Source: Anoplolepis gracilipes (lineage: Eukaryota; Arthropoda; Insecta; Hymenoptera; Formicidae). Taken from it: a stretch of 64,000 nt of DNA. The notes beneath the pieces were generated by a model that had not been told where the DNA came from, did no database searches, and was given only the letters and a program-made list of their open reading frames with translations. The DNA lies in assembly GCF_047496725.1 (NCBI RefSeq), contig NC_132978.1, forward strand, positions 1,813,001-1,877,000, written 5' to 3'. Below, piece after piece: positions 24,680-37,740 of the stretch. Position 1 is the first letter of the stretch. The number at the start of each line of letters is the position of its first letter. The position numbers and the translations under genes were made by a program.

Positions 24680-27611
24680 ACAAGAATGTTCCCGGACCGC
24701 GAGACCCAGATAGCACGAGATTGTCCCCGTCGTTCGCGCTCTCAGCTGGTCGCCCTTGGATCTGTCAAGCCGCGCGTAGTGCGGTTTGAACGAGCCCCTT
24801 GAAATCGAGTCCGCTTGTAATTCGGGTCAGTGATTCGCTTCCCGTTTCGTTATTAAAATCCTTGAACAAATGGAGACTTTTAATTAATCGGGATTAATAT
24901 TAGTTTTTCGAGATAATTTCAAGCGAACAGTAGTTTACGGAATTTAGGTATTCGCGGAAAATGATATATTTTTAAAAGTAACTTCTCTCGCTGGTTTTGC
25001 TCCGATATATTTCAATAATTGACGGAGTATCGTAGATTTTTCTGTGGAAAATGTAGCTTAAACTTGATTTTAAAAGACGTAAAATATGTTTTTGCAATTG
25101 TCAGCAACAAATTTGCTTTATACATTGTGAAAATTGATTGTTCAAAAGAATAATTAGCAAAAAAGAAACATTTAGGAGAGATCGACATTTGTAAAAGCTC
25201 GAGAGATTATAGTAAGCATATGGGAACGCTCAGTTTCAAAATAAAACCTTTTATATTTTTATATATAATAAAATACACTATTACGGAAGAAGTGATATAA
25301 TTTTAGAATAGCTTTATAGCATTTTGTTTTATTTTTCTGTTAAAATAATGCTTGATATCTATTGTGCGTAGGTTTACGTAGACGTAGATGAGATCCCAGT
25401 CTAGTGTTGTCCTTTACTACTGTCTGACAATCACGGTCGTTACTCTACTGCTCGTAAACTACCCTGTATCGAGTGAGTCTCGAGATAAACCTATTCGACG
25501 CTCGTCAAGCAAACATATATTTTTCTCTTGATAGGTGCCCTTCGAAAATATAGACTGCGGATAAATATCTGTATCTTGTTGTTTTAATTTTCGGCAATCG
25601 TATTAGTGAATTATTCTCGTGAATCGTCAACGTTGCATTGATTCGACGCCAAAAAGTTACAGCGACGCAACCGTGATGCAACCGATTGTTGCACTTGCTG
25701 TTAAATTTTTCAAATTGTCAGAGCTCTTTATGTTCTCTCTGGTATTTTGAAAGTTGTAAAGTTCGGGAATATATTTGAAATATTTTACAGAAGATTTTGG
25801 AAATGTTTGGAAATGTATCGTAAGAACGTTTCCTTGAAATATGATCCGGTAACGAAAAAACTCTTCATATTTTTACATTATTCTTTTTTCCTTTGAACAT
25901 TTGCTTGATACGTTGAAGATATTCTCCGAAAGAAAAATATATGCTAAAGTTTTCTCTGAATACATTGTTCAAATATATATGTTTGCAGAAGAAGTCTTCT
26001 CGAAAAGTTTTCTCGAAGCATATTATTTATTAAACATTTTTGTTTTATCATTTAAAGCTAAGAAAAATGGACAAATAATTTTGAGAAATAACTTGCGATA
26101 AAGACGCAAAATATGATTAAAAAGGTCAACGGAGAAAAATGCCGAATCGTGCAATCCTTAAGCTGTCATGAGAAATTGATCGCGTATCACGTAATTGCCT
26201 CATAATAATGCGTCATCCATCAATGTTGACAAATTTCGTGAGTAATTATCTTGAATATATTTTCGAAGCGCGATCTACTCGACGCAAACATCCCTCGTCG
26301 TTCCGTATAATGTTTTTTATTTGAGACTCGCTATTCCATTAAGAAAAGTTCATTGAGAATTGCTTTTTTAAATTTTCTCTCTATACAAATTTAAGATAGA
26401 AGCAGTTAAATCGCATTATAAATACCTTCTTTCTATGTAAGTATTTATGTGATAAAAATATAGATCGCATAGGTCGTAGATTTGTCCATCAATCGTATTT
26501 GTTACATGTCAATAATCGTTAATATAATTAGTCATTTCAATCATCAAGATGATTACTGAATTCGAATATCTTAATGGAATATCTCGAAATATTCGGGTAT
26601 ACAAGGAATTTAATTTAATAATTTAATAATTTCCTTTAGCCTTGCTCTTGTCTATTTACCCTACTAACTGATATTACTGACATTTGACTGAATTAAAATT
26701 ATCGTTCAGAAATATATATCTTTTTTCATAAAAAAATAATACAATAAAATAATAATTATACTATAAAATAAAAAATAATAACGATAATAATTATACTATA
26801 AAGTTTTTTTATATATTTGAATAGATATGTTTGTGATAATTATACAGAGCAATAATTAGAGATTAATTATATACAATTGTTTTCAAGTGAGAATCCGAAA
26901 TTAAGCATGAGAAAATTTACGTTGAAGGTGTTCGTAACTTTCTAAACAGTATCACGTTCTGTTCTGGACCGAAAAAGTCAAAGATCAATAGTTATTCTTC
27001 GCGCAAATGTCTTAGGATCAAGTGCGCGGAAGCGCAGAAACCGGATGTTTCACGAAGTATGCGCACACAGAAGAATTCCGACTTTATGTATGCTACGTCG
27101 TATCAGAATGTCGCGTTCTCTCCTCTCCGGGGGTCAGGTCAGGTGTATAGTCCTTTGCTAGAAAGAGAAAAAGAGAGAGCGAGATGGGAGAGAAAGATCG
27201 ATTTTCGTTTCTTCGCTCTCTATATATGTATATATATGTATATTTATACGGAATGGAAAGTTCACTCTCTTTGAGAAATATCTTTCGGGAAATGCCAGGT
27301 TTATGTATAATATACTGTAATATATTCGTTATATTATATATCAGAGAGGAAAAGACGTGCGTTATATGTATATTCGTACACCCATTCACGTGTTATATTT
27401 AACAGTTTACTGATTATTGAATTATTAATTTATTATTATTTCAATGTAGTGTTATTTATATTTGACTTGAAGAAATGAATTCTTAATATTTCCCTCTCTG
27501 TTTCTATCCCCCTTCTCTCCCTTTTTCTTTTTTTCTCATACCATCTACTTTAACCGTGTTTTACTCGAGTTTTTTTGTATGTATTACAATATATGTATGT
27601 ACTGATAATTT

Positions 27612-27727
27612 ATTTAAAAATATATCTTACAGATTCCACGCATGCAAACACACATACACAGATATGTACATATATATCTGTGTATGTGTGTTTTGTATGC
27701 ATGGAGTCTGTAAGATATATTTTTAAA
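27612..27727. repeat. Near-perfect hairpin, ~54-bp arms, 6-10 base loop
   Basis: The left arm begins TTTAAAAATATATCTTACAG and ends in ACACACATACACAGATAT. The right arm is its reverse complement with a few differences, meeting around 27668. MITE-like or small-RNA-hairpin-like. Confidence 0.75.
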
Positions 27728-28802
27728 CAAAGAAAGGAAAAGAAAGGGAATAAATTAAATACAATAGAATGGAAGAAAAATAGTTTTGGCCATTTTATAT
27801 GCGAGTTTTGATCGCTTAGAATAACGAATATTGCGAGTATCATTGCAGATATGATGGATATAATGCTTTTAATAAAGTTATGATTTTGCGGGGGCCATGT
27901 GGTAAATTATATCGATCATTTCTTCGAGAGTTATTTGCCTTCGAAGAAACACGCAAAAACTAGAATTTGCAGAAACAGTTTTTTTTTTAAATCTATTATC
28001 TCATTATTATCTCATAGTAACATCTTGATATATTTTTCCATTATAATATAATTAAATTTATTACATATCAGTTAATGCAGCATGCATTTTAATATTCCAT
28101 GGTGGAATAAGAAATGAAAAAGTGACGCAAGAATTGTCACATAAATAAATAAATATCTTATATTTTGTATATAATAAAATAATTGGAAAAATTTTCAAAT
28201 ATAAGATGTATCTCTTCTTGTTATACTTATACTTTTCTAGATATTTTGATAATGAAATTCAAGAATGTGTATAGGTTTCATGTGTATTACGAATATAATC
28301 AAATTTTAAAATATTTAGATTTTAAAATAATTTGAAATTTTATTGGCAGTATTTAAATCACTTAACAACTACAATTGTCTATAACTTAAAAGTGATCAAT
28401 GTAAATTAATGATTAATATATGTATGTATATTTAATTTCTAGTATTTATAATTACGAGCAAAAATAAAGAAATTGCAATGGTAAAGTCAGGACAAAGAAA
28501 ATTTATGCAAGCATATGTGAAATACTTTGTTTACAAACTGTTTCAATGAATATTTTTGCTTATCCTTAAAGAAAATATCTCGCATATATATCTTGAATGC
28601 AGATTTAAATACATTCACATAGATTGTTCAATATATCCAACCGTATTTGAGATAATTAAAGAAATTTAAAATAGCGTTTTAAAAAATGTTGAATTTTAAA
28701 CAGAATATCCCGCGTGTCTTGCAATGTACAAGGTATAATGTATACGTAATTATCCTTGTGATACAAACACATTTATATGATTTCTCCGATGTTTTTCAGA
28801 TT

Positions 28803-28862
28803 ATGATACGGCAGAATCTGTCGACTGAGTCGACGGAAGGGGCTGGACCGATTTACGGATGA
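28803..28862 (+). promoter_or_regulatory. Shab upstream ORF 1 (19 codons)
   Basis: ATG at 28803 opens MIRQNLSTESTEGAGPIYG and stops at TGA 28860-28862. Its ATG overlaps the TGA of the short frame arriving from the upstream exon (ATGA at 28803-28806), and its own TGA overlaps the next ATG (ATGA at 28859-28862). Confidence 0.5.
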
Positions 28863-29128
28863 AGCTGAAGAGCAACACCGTGGACGAGGAGGAGGAGGAC
28901 GAAGAAGAAGAAGAAAGAAGAAAAAAACGAGAAAGACGCGAGATAGACTCGTCAGTTATCAGACAGGAAGTATCGGCGAACGAAAGCATCGGCGTCGAGA
29001 GCAACGCGAAGGATAATCGCCTTGCAATCGCGCTGGTGGCCGACGACTTGAACCCGCCGTCGCTCGGCGCGTCCGATGCTGAACGAGAGACGGCTCGAGG
29101 ACAACACACTGGCGGACGGGGAACGTAA
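28859..29128 (+). promoter_or_regulatory. Shab upstream ORF 2 (89 codons), overlapping the channel start
   Basis: Opens at 28859 with an acidic then basic stretch (DEEEEDEEEEERRKKRERRE) and ends at TAA 29126-29128, 53 bases past the proposed channel ATG at 29076 and in another frame. It could limit initiation at 29076, or the channel may start at a later in-frame ATG. Coding potential of the peptide itself is unclear. Confidence 0.5.
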
Positions 29129-32100
29129 TGGTAGCGCCGTGGTCACCGGCCCGGCGCTCTCATCGTCGTCGTCGTGTACGGTGCCCTACATCAGCACCGA
29201 CCAGGGCTACGTGTTTGAGGGTGGCGGTACGACGACGTTGCAGCAGCCCGGTGCAGCCGGTCGCGGGAACACCGACTGCACCGGTGGCGGAGGAGGTTTT
29301 GGGTTCGGCGTGTCGACAGGAGTTAGATCTGGAGGTGGATTCGGCGGGCTAGGATACGGTGGAGTTGGTGCCACGGGAATCGCGGGAATGGGTGGTGGAG
29401 CAGGAGGGGCAGGGAGTGGTGGAGGAGGCACGAACAAGGAAGTCCGTTACGCTCCGTTTTCGTCGTCTGTAGGACCGGTTGGTACCGTGGCGCCGGTAAA
29501 CTTACCGTCTCTACCGCCACCGCCACCGCCGCCGCCGCCGCCGCCGCCACCGCCGCCGCCGCCCCTGCCGCTGCAGATGCAGCAGCAACGTGCCTTCTCG
29601 AGGTCGATGACGTCCCTACCGCCGGAGCCGTTCATGATCATGCGTTCGAAGGCGCTGAACCGGCGTGTCTCGATCAACGTCGGCGGTGTGAAGCATGAGG
29701 TTCTTTGGCGCACCCTCGAACGATTACCGCACACGCGCCTAGGCCGGCTACGGGACTGCAACACCCACGAGGCGATCACTGAGCTCTGCGACGACTACTC
29801 CCTCATCGACAACGAGTATTTTTTTGATCGACATCCCAAGTCTTTTAGCTCGATCCTCAACTTTTATCGCACCGGCAAGCTCCACCTGGTAGACGAGATG
29901 TGCGTGTTGGCGTTCAGCGACGATCTTGCTTACTGGGGCGTCGACGAGCTCTATCTCGAGAGCTGTTGCCAGCACAAGTATCATCAACGTAAAGAGCACG
30001 TGCACGAGGAAATGCGGAAGGAGGCGGAGTCGCTCCGGCAGCGCGAGGAGGAGGAATTTGGCGACGGAAAATGTGCCCAATATCAGAAGTGGCTGTGGGA
30101 TCTTCTTGAGAAACCAACCACATCCATCGCGGCAAGGGTAAGTCCAGGACCAAATTATGCGCGCGCGCCCACAAAGCAAAACACAATGCAGAGATTGCGA
30201 AACGTCGCGCATTGTTGCCTTTATTATCACGTGTAACAAGTACAATCTGTACATACAATATATAGCATATCTCTGAAAGAAAAAAAAACTTGTATAAACA
30301 TATATTTCGAATAATTAGAAAATTATTTTTCTCTTATGAAAAAATTCTCGGAAAAATGAGAAATATTTTCCCAATTATTAACATTTAATTACACATATAA
30401 ATAACTAACATGTGTCAATATTATTTGCTCTCTCTCTATATATATTATTTGCTAATTCTGATGGTTGTTATTTAATTGTGCTAATTGATATTTAATAATT
30501 ATCCACATGAATGATTTATTAAGAAGAAGTACACACGAATACCCGATTTAATTGATTGAAAAACTATTACTGATCTTCTCAATTTTTTAACACTCTGTAG
30601 AATCGCGATTTGTTAGCGGAGAACGATTGTTGAATTTGAGCCAAGAAGTTGAGTTGTCACAACAAGGACATTAATCGACACTGATCAATTTAATCTATTT
30701 TAGACCATCGTCTCTCTTTCTCTCTCTTTGAAATGTTTTTAATACAAGAAGCTTGTGACAAAAATATTTTAGGGAACCTATATATGAGGATTCTAGGGTT
30801 TAGCAAGTGATTACTTAAAGAGTGATCTTTAATAAGGTCACTGTTTTCAGGATATATTTTATTGTTATGTTTTCATGCTGCTTTCTGGCTCATAGCTACA
30901 TTCTATCTACGACGTTGGGAAGTTACCAAAACGAAATTACATTTGTTCGATACTTGTACACAATATAGTTTCTTAGATTGATTGTGTGTATTGACGACAA
31001 TCTAAAAAAATTAACAAACGATAAGTTAAGTTGCACTAAGAGTTCCATTGCCAGCGACATATGTGACGGATTATTCTGTCATGTAAAAATCACATTTATA
31101 TTATTTTAATATCTTAGCAGTTTATACTTATAATCTCACACACAATATATTTATATTTGAAAATGCATTTGCATGGCTTTGTCTTTTTTTCTATTCATGT
31201 TCATGATGTCTTTTATATTGTTTCTTTTTTCTTTTAAATATTTTATGTGGACTTTTGTAATATTATATTTGTAAAATATGAAATGCGCGCATTTTTATCA
31301 TGCAAAAGACCTTCATTTACAAAATGCGGGGGAAATTTAAAAAATAATTACTTGATAATTTTTTAGTTAGAAAAACAAATATTGAGAAAATATTTAAAAT
31401 TCCAGTTTCTCTTAAATCTAAATATTTTAAAATATTTTAAAATATTTTGAATTAAAAAATATTGTAAATTAATCTAGAGTATCTGTGTGATTTATTCTTG
31501 TTTAAAAAAGAACGTTACTTCTTTATTAATAATATTTTATCTCATTTAAAAATAATATAATTTATTATATATAATTGTACTATATATTATAATAGAACAT
31601 GATAGTGGAATCTAATTATTGATGGGTCACTTAATTATTGATGTTACTATATTTGCAATGATACCGCAACAGCAAACAGATTTTATAATTTTGTTCTTTT
31701 GATTATCTCCATATTATATGTAAAATGTTAACGATCAAAATTGTCATTAAAAATTAGTTAAACTTGTTGTATTGGTTATACAATTAAGAATTTAATGTTA
31801 TTAGTTTAATACATGATGACGCAACAAAAGGAGAGAATTGGACTAATCGACATTATAATCAACTATCTTGATCATTAAGTTTTACGTTTAACAAACTCGA
31901 TAGCCTGACCTTTCGTTAAGGCAAACGATTCGCGACGTTTCCATCCTTTTATTAAATAAAACTTTTCTTACGTCCGTCTCGTTAAGAAATACGCGTTTAT
32001 TGTCGTAATCTCCTCGTCCAATCGGACCCTCATATCAGCTCGCAATTTTTTTACGCGCGTATCGTAAAATTAACGGTATTAATAGGGATCGATAAGGTCA

Positions 32101-35100
32101 TCGAACAGCACGCACAATTTTGTACAGATTTGGAGCGTCTTAGAATCGATTTTTATAACACGATGATGAAATTACATCTAAACTCTTTCGCTTATTACAA
32201 ACACCTTTCAATCGACTTTCATTTGTATTAATCCACTTAACGATATCCACAGTTCTTTGCCGGAACCTTAATTCGAGCAAAGGTATTATTAAATCGATAT
32301 TACAGCATCGATTCAACGTAGCTCGTATTATATAGGCAAACAGATTAGAAAGAAGATATGACTTCGAACTCACATCATTAGATTATTTTACAAGATGCGC
32401 TCGATCGGCAGATGACAATTAATTTTGCTGACATTCCGAGATACTCATGTTTTTTTTTCTCGCAAATAAGAAACATTGTAGTAAAAATTTTGGATTATTT
32501 AATACCACATACTTTATTACGATTGGATAATGATTAGAATCATTTTTTAAAATATTAAAATATGTTATACATATAACACACACGTAAATAAATATTACCA
32601 TTTAAAGTAATAATATATCTTTATCGGAAAAGAATTATATTTCTCCATTAGTGATTACTTATTTGACACATACATTGATGTGTAATCATTTATTTACGAT
32701 TATTATTAAATGACTGTAATAACACATGAAGCAATAATACGCTCGAAGGTTAGATTAGATTGTTAATAATTTCAATTTTTTTTAAAGATATATAATATTT
32801 TATATAAATGTATTTAAAAAACCAATTATTGATGTTTTGTTTAAAATATCAATCCAGTTGAAAATTCATTCTTCTAATCTATTTCTTTTATTACATTACG
32901 AGCACTAATATGACATATCTTTTCGATTGCATCGCTTTTAAGAAAATAAATCATGAGTTATAAGAAATGTCGGTGAAAGGATAATAAAGTAATTGAAAAA
33001 TATTATTCGAGAATATAATTTCTAAATAGTAACATTGCCAAATCGAATTCACGTGAGTCAATTGAGCGTAACTGAATAATTCATAAATCAAGTCGTAATT
33101 TAGATCATTTTCCATCTTAGCACTAGTTTCGGGGTACTGATTAACATCATAGATAGCGTTATACTTTGGCATTAATATATCTAGACAATTTAACGTCAAA
33201 TATATAACATGTCTGCTCTTACATTTTAGTGTATGAGTAAGTATGTGCATATGATACCGTAGATTTTGTCAAATAATTTCCTAACGTTGATGTCGATTTC
33301 TGTAATGTATATTTTATTTCTAGGTGGTGTTGTCCAACACATGATATTAATCTGTCTCTGTCTCCTTCTCTTATTGCAATCCAGCTTTTAATCCATATAA
33401 TTTTCATATTGTGTCCCAAGCATAACCATCGTGTACTGCCGTGTAATCGGCCATCGATGATAATGGGAGTGCTTTATACGCGATTACCAGGTATCACGTT
33501 GATTCTTTCTCGACACCGCTCCCTAAGCGTCATTAATGGTTTCGCTACCAGCGATTTCAATTCGACACCACAATCATATGTATATGTATATACGCACGCG
33601 TGCCTTACGTACACTTATATGAGGACATAAAATTTGTTTATATTATTTACTTATATATTTATCATATATACAAGTTTATACTATAAACAATTTTTTATGT
33701 CGAAATATAAAAATTTGCATACAGGATGTGCCAGATTTGCAGCAGTTCTCCTTATAATAAAATATTCTAATAAGCAAAGTAAGAGAAAGATACTGTTTCT
33801 TTTTAAATTTTAAATCAAAATAGTGATACGTTGTTAGTTTCTAAAAGATTTTTTCTAATTTTCTATATTTTAGAAATATATTCATTATTTATTTCCCATT
33901 ATTCTTTAATCTTGCTCTTAAGCAAGATTAAAGAATGATGGAAAATTATGTTTTAAAATATGCGCAAATAGCTAATGACCTCTAACTTTTCAATTAATCC
34001 CGAATTGATTTTTTCTTAGAGGAAAATTAATTTGAGTTTTTTTTTATTTGTTAAAGTATTTAATGTTGCAAATCGAAAAATAGCAATAAATTGTAGTTTC
34101 TTTTCAAATTTATCATATAAAGAGATTAATTTCGAATTTGTCAAAGAGTAGGTGACAGTAAAGTGACTCTGAGACATCCAGTATAATAATTATTAATGAG
34201 TAACCATGTATTAATGTGATATAACTAAAGAGATATATCATATTGTATTATTAATGCCAACCCGTTCTTATGTCGAGTCCGATGTCGATACTCGTGTGTC
34301 GCACTTAACTCTAGTATGACAAATATGAATTAAACAGTATACATCTTAGAATTGCGCACTTTCTCAGCTATGGAATTTTTAAATGTCAAAACAAAAATAA
34401 AAAATGTCATTTGTTTTAATATGAAAACAAACGACATTTTTTATTACATCGAACACTTTGCAAGTAATTGAAATGAAGCCGTTTTTTGATGAATGCCGTA
34501 ATGCAAATAGATAACAAAATCTTTTTTATTTAATTTCATATAGATCTCATTATAATACAAGATTTTTAACTTGTATTTTTATGGTTGAAAATTAAAAAAT
34601 TGTAAAAGAATGATATCTATTTAAATTTCCAAGGAAAATACAGAATTCCAAGTTTTCTTTTTCTCCATAATTTTGCACAAGTGAGTTCAAATATCTATAG
34701 TCAAGAAATAAAGTGCCTGGAACATCTTGCAGTATATTAGCTTAAATAATATTTGTACGCGCTGATGGCGTAAAGACAAGGATCTTGTTCTACGCGTCGT
34801 GCCAGAAATCGATTACGGACTCGACAATCAATCTCACCGTTCATGAAAGAATCTTCTTGATCCAATAACACAAGCAACAAACACTTTATCTCACAAACGT
34901 ATATTTCTCGATATATACTTGACACACCACAAACAATACACATTGCACACACTGTTGCTCCGAGATGAGATGTTTTTTGTGCGGGGTTTTCACATTGCAC
35001 CTAATCCTCTCCTAACTCTTAAAAGACATAAATCCCGAGAAAAATTTCAACGTGACCATCCCCTCTTTTCTCCCCAGCCCCCTCCCCCTTTTCTCTTTAA

Positions 35101-36500
35101 AATACATTTGTACTTCTCCAAGATCATCCCCTAAGTCGCCGGAGTCCCGACATTTTCAAGTGGCTCCCGAATCACGGTTTCTGTTGCCCTTATCTCGCTG
35201 CACGCCCGTATGATAACGGCTGCAGCACAATAATGCTTCCGTAAGCTGATACACATATATCGCACCGCACTGGTGCACCAGTTTTATCCGTCGAGACACG
35301 ATTCTCTCTATTCCTCGGGGCCCTTTCTCGTCTTTCGTCTCCAAACGTGTTCCCTTTAACGGGCTTATTAATATTACAGAAACTATCGATCGGCCGAGTA
35401 TATTTAGAGTATATAAGAGGTCATAACACTATAATACAATTGCCGACGAGTATACCCTTCAGCCGTGATCCGCTGGTCTCATGAGAATATTGTAAAATGT
35501 CGCGACAATGTATAGTACCTGCGCATAGATTGGTGCAAATACCGTTGTGATCGTTTTAATCAAGTTACAAGTCGAGTAGATTAGAACGTCTGAATGAATA
35601 AACGATCGGCGAATAAACGGGAGTAGTAATGGAATAGCTTATTATAGAAGTATATTGATATTTGAAAGTAAAATAACGAATCTTACAACTTGAGAAAATA
35701 GTAAGATAAATTGTCTCGTTCTTAACGTTTCCTGTCAAATTTTTTATATATTTATAATTAAATCTTAAAAATTATAATTTGCAAAATTTTTTTATTTATA
35801 TACTTGTAAACAACTTTGGAAATATTCATTATGTTAAATATGTGCAAAATATATTGGAATTAAAATGAGCTATTGAATTGAATACCTATTGAATAGATCT
35901 GTGAAGCCATATTTACGTATTAGGTTTTAGATATATTGTACGCAAAAAATATACATATTTTTATATTAAATTCATAATATGTATATTATGTGCATATACA
36001 TATATTTATTTAGAAAATGTTTCAGAAGTTAATGTTATGCGTTACATAAAATTAAAGACTAGTTTTCCTCAGATGCAAAATTCTTTGCTAAATATTTGGT
36101 AGCTTGATCATTTGTGTTTCTCGTACAGAGACCACTATATTAAAGGATCACGTATTAGTGAATACGTCGAGACTTCCATTATTTTCTGCATGTGGCTGGA
36201 GCAATTATTTGATGACTAATAAAAGCTGTTGTCACTTCGTAACATTAAAATGTTTTTGAAGCAACTAATTACTAACAAAATAACTGATTAACGTATATTA
36301 TGTTTCTACGTCAATGTGTGTGGTTTATATATTAATTAGCTATTCGTACGCATTTATTAAAATTACTATACCATTTCTCTGCGTTCTAATGCATTGATTA
36401 CAGGTGTTCGCGCATTATATGTCTTGATGTGTGAGTTTTTATTTAAAATTGTATGATTGAAGTATATATATAACAAAAGTGTAGAAATATAGAATAATAA

Positions 36501-36546
<46 letters not shown>

Positions 36547-37703
36547 GTGTGTTTATGCGTGTGTACACACACACACATACACACAAAATTATACAATTAT
36601 ATTATTATTGTAATAGTGATATTTTATTACTCTATTTCGACACTTTTATATACTACAGTCATACAAAGGAGAATTTATACATACGTCTTGATATTGCACA
36701 ATTTTAATCTGTACTAAATGCGTAATCACTTTGCAGAGACATCATTCGACATTATGCGGCTGAATGATATACTTGTCCGAATAGTAATTGTAATCATGTG
36801 TCGTCGTAAGCTTGTACTTCTCGGGGGGAGGGGGGGGAGGGGGGAGGCCGCTGCATTTTAGCCTAAACAATATGTATGAATTTTTGTGAGCCTTTCTTGT
36901 CCGCTTACTTTTCTCAATCTATCTCGGCTTCTTCTAGCCCTAGCCACAATATCTTCTTAAGTGAGAAATGTAAAGAAATAACTCGCACGAACTCGCTTTA
37001 CCGCACAATACTATTGAATTCCGTTCCGCACACAAAATACACTGCACGCACCTGCTTCACAATCTTAACTATTAACACATATGTACACGCACACATACAC
37101 ACGCACGCGCACACACACACACATACACACACATACACACACACATACACACACACAGACACATATATACACATATATATGCACTTTATTGTACATTCCT
37201 TTGGAAACATTGATTTTAACATCGACATCTCTCTCATTCGAGATTTCCCATATAATACATTTAACCCTTTTGCGGTGATATATTGAGATCTGACAATCTT
37301 TTCTCTAATAATCTTGAAGCTTTTTAATATTCGATAACTATAGTGTCGATGAACCATTTCTTAGAATTTTTATAAGTTAATAATGTCCAAATAATAAGAA
37401 AATTTACTTTTAATCAGTTTCGAAAATGTGCTCTTTTAATTTTAATGTTGTTAACATTAAAATTAAAAAAGCATATTTAATAATGATAATTATTATTGAA
37501 ATCAATGTTGGATCGCAAAGGGTTAAAATATCAATGACAAATCGATTTTTGTCCCTTCGCTGTTTTTTTTTAACTTTTGCTTATAAAACAATACATTCGG
37601 GGCAAATCTAATGAATTAAAGATCAAAATTTTCAAAAATTGACAAAAGTAATATGATTTTCTAGGATTTGAACTATGTAACAATGTTTATAAAAATTGAT
37701 TGC

Positions 37704-37740
<37 letters not shown>

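Larger units (their letters stand above)
24513..28799 (+). other. Shab first intron
   Basis: About 4.3 kb between the GTGAGT donor and the TTTTTCAG acceptor. The first 300 bases remain GC-rich, then the DNA is AT-rich. It holds a hairpin element at 27612-27727 and short GA/TA runs near 27170-27245. No other gene was seen. Confidence 0.45.

Noticed and set aside
24117..24789. Open frames encoding poly-Thr, poly-Val, poly-Ser and poly-Asp
   Set aside because: Direct translation of the GTC/GAC trinucleotide repeats.
29207..29779. Minus-strand open frames with Gly or Pro runs
   Set aside because: Antisense shadows of the Gly/Pro-rich Shab N-terminus.
30138..30236. Extension of the T1 exon frame past 30137
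   Set aside because: Consensus GTAAGT donor lies there and the downstream exon continues the Shab S1 exactly in phase, so the extension is intron.
36876..37357. 136- and 119-codon frames on both strands
   Set aside because: Produced by the CA/TG microsatellite (His-Thr and Val-Cys repeats).
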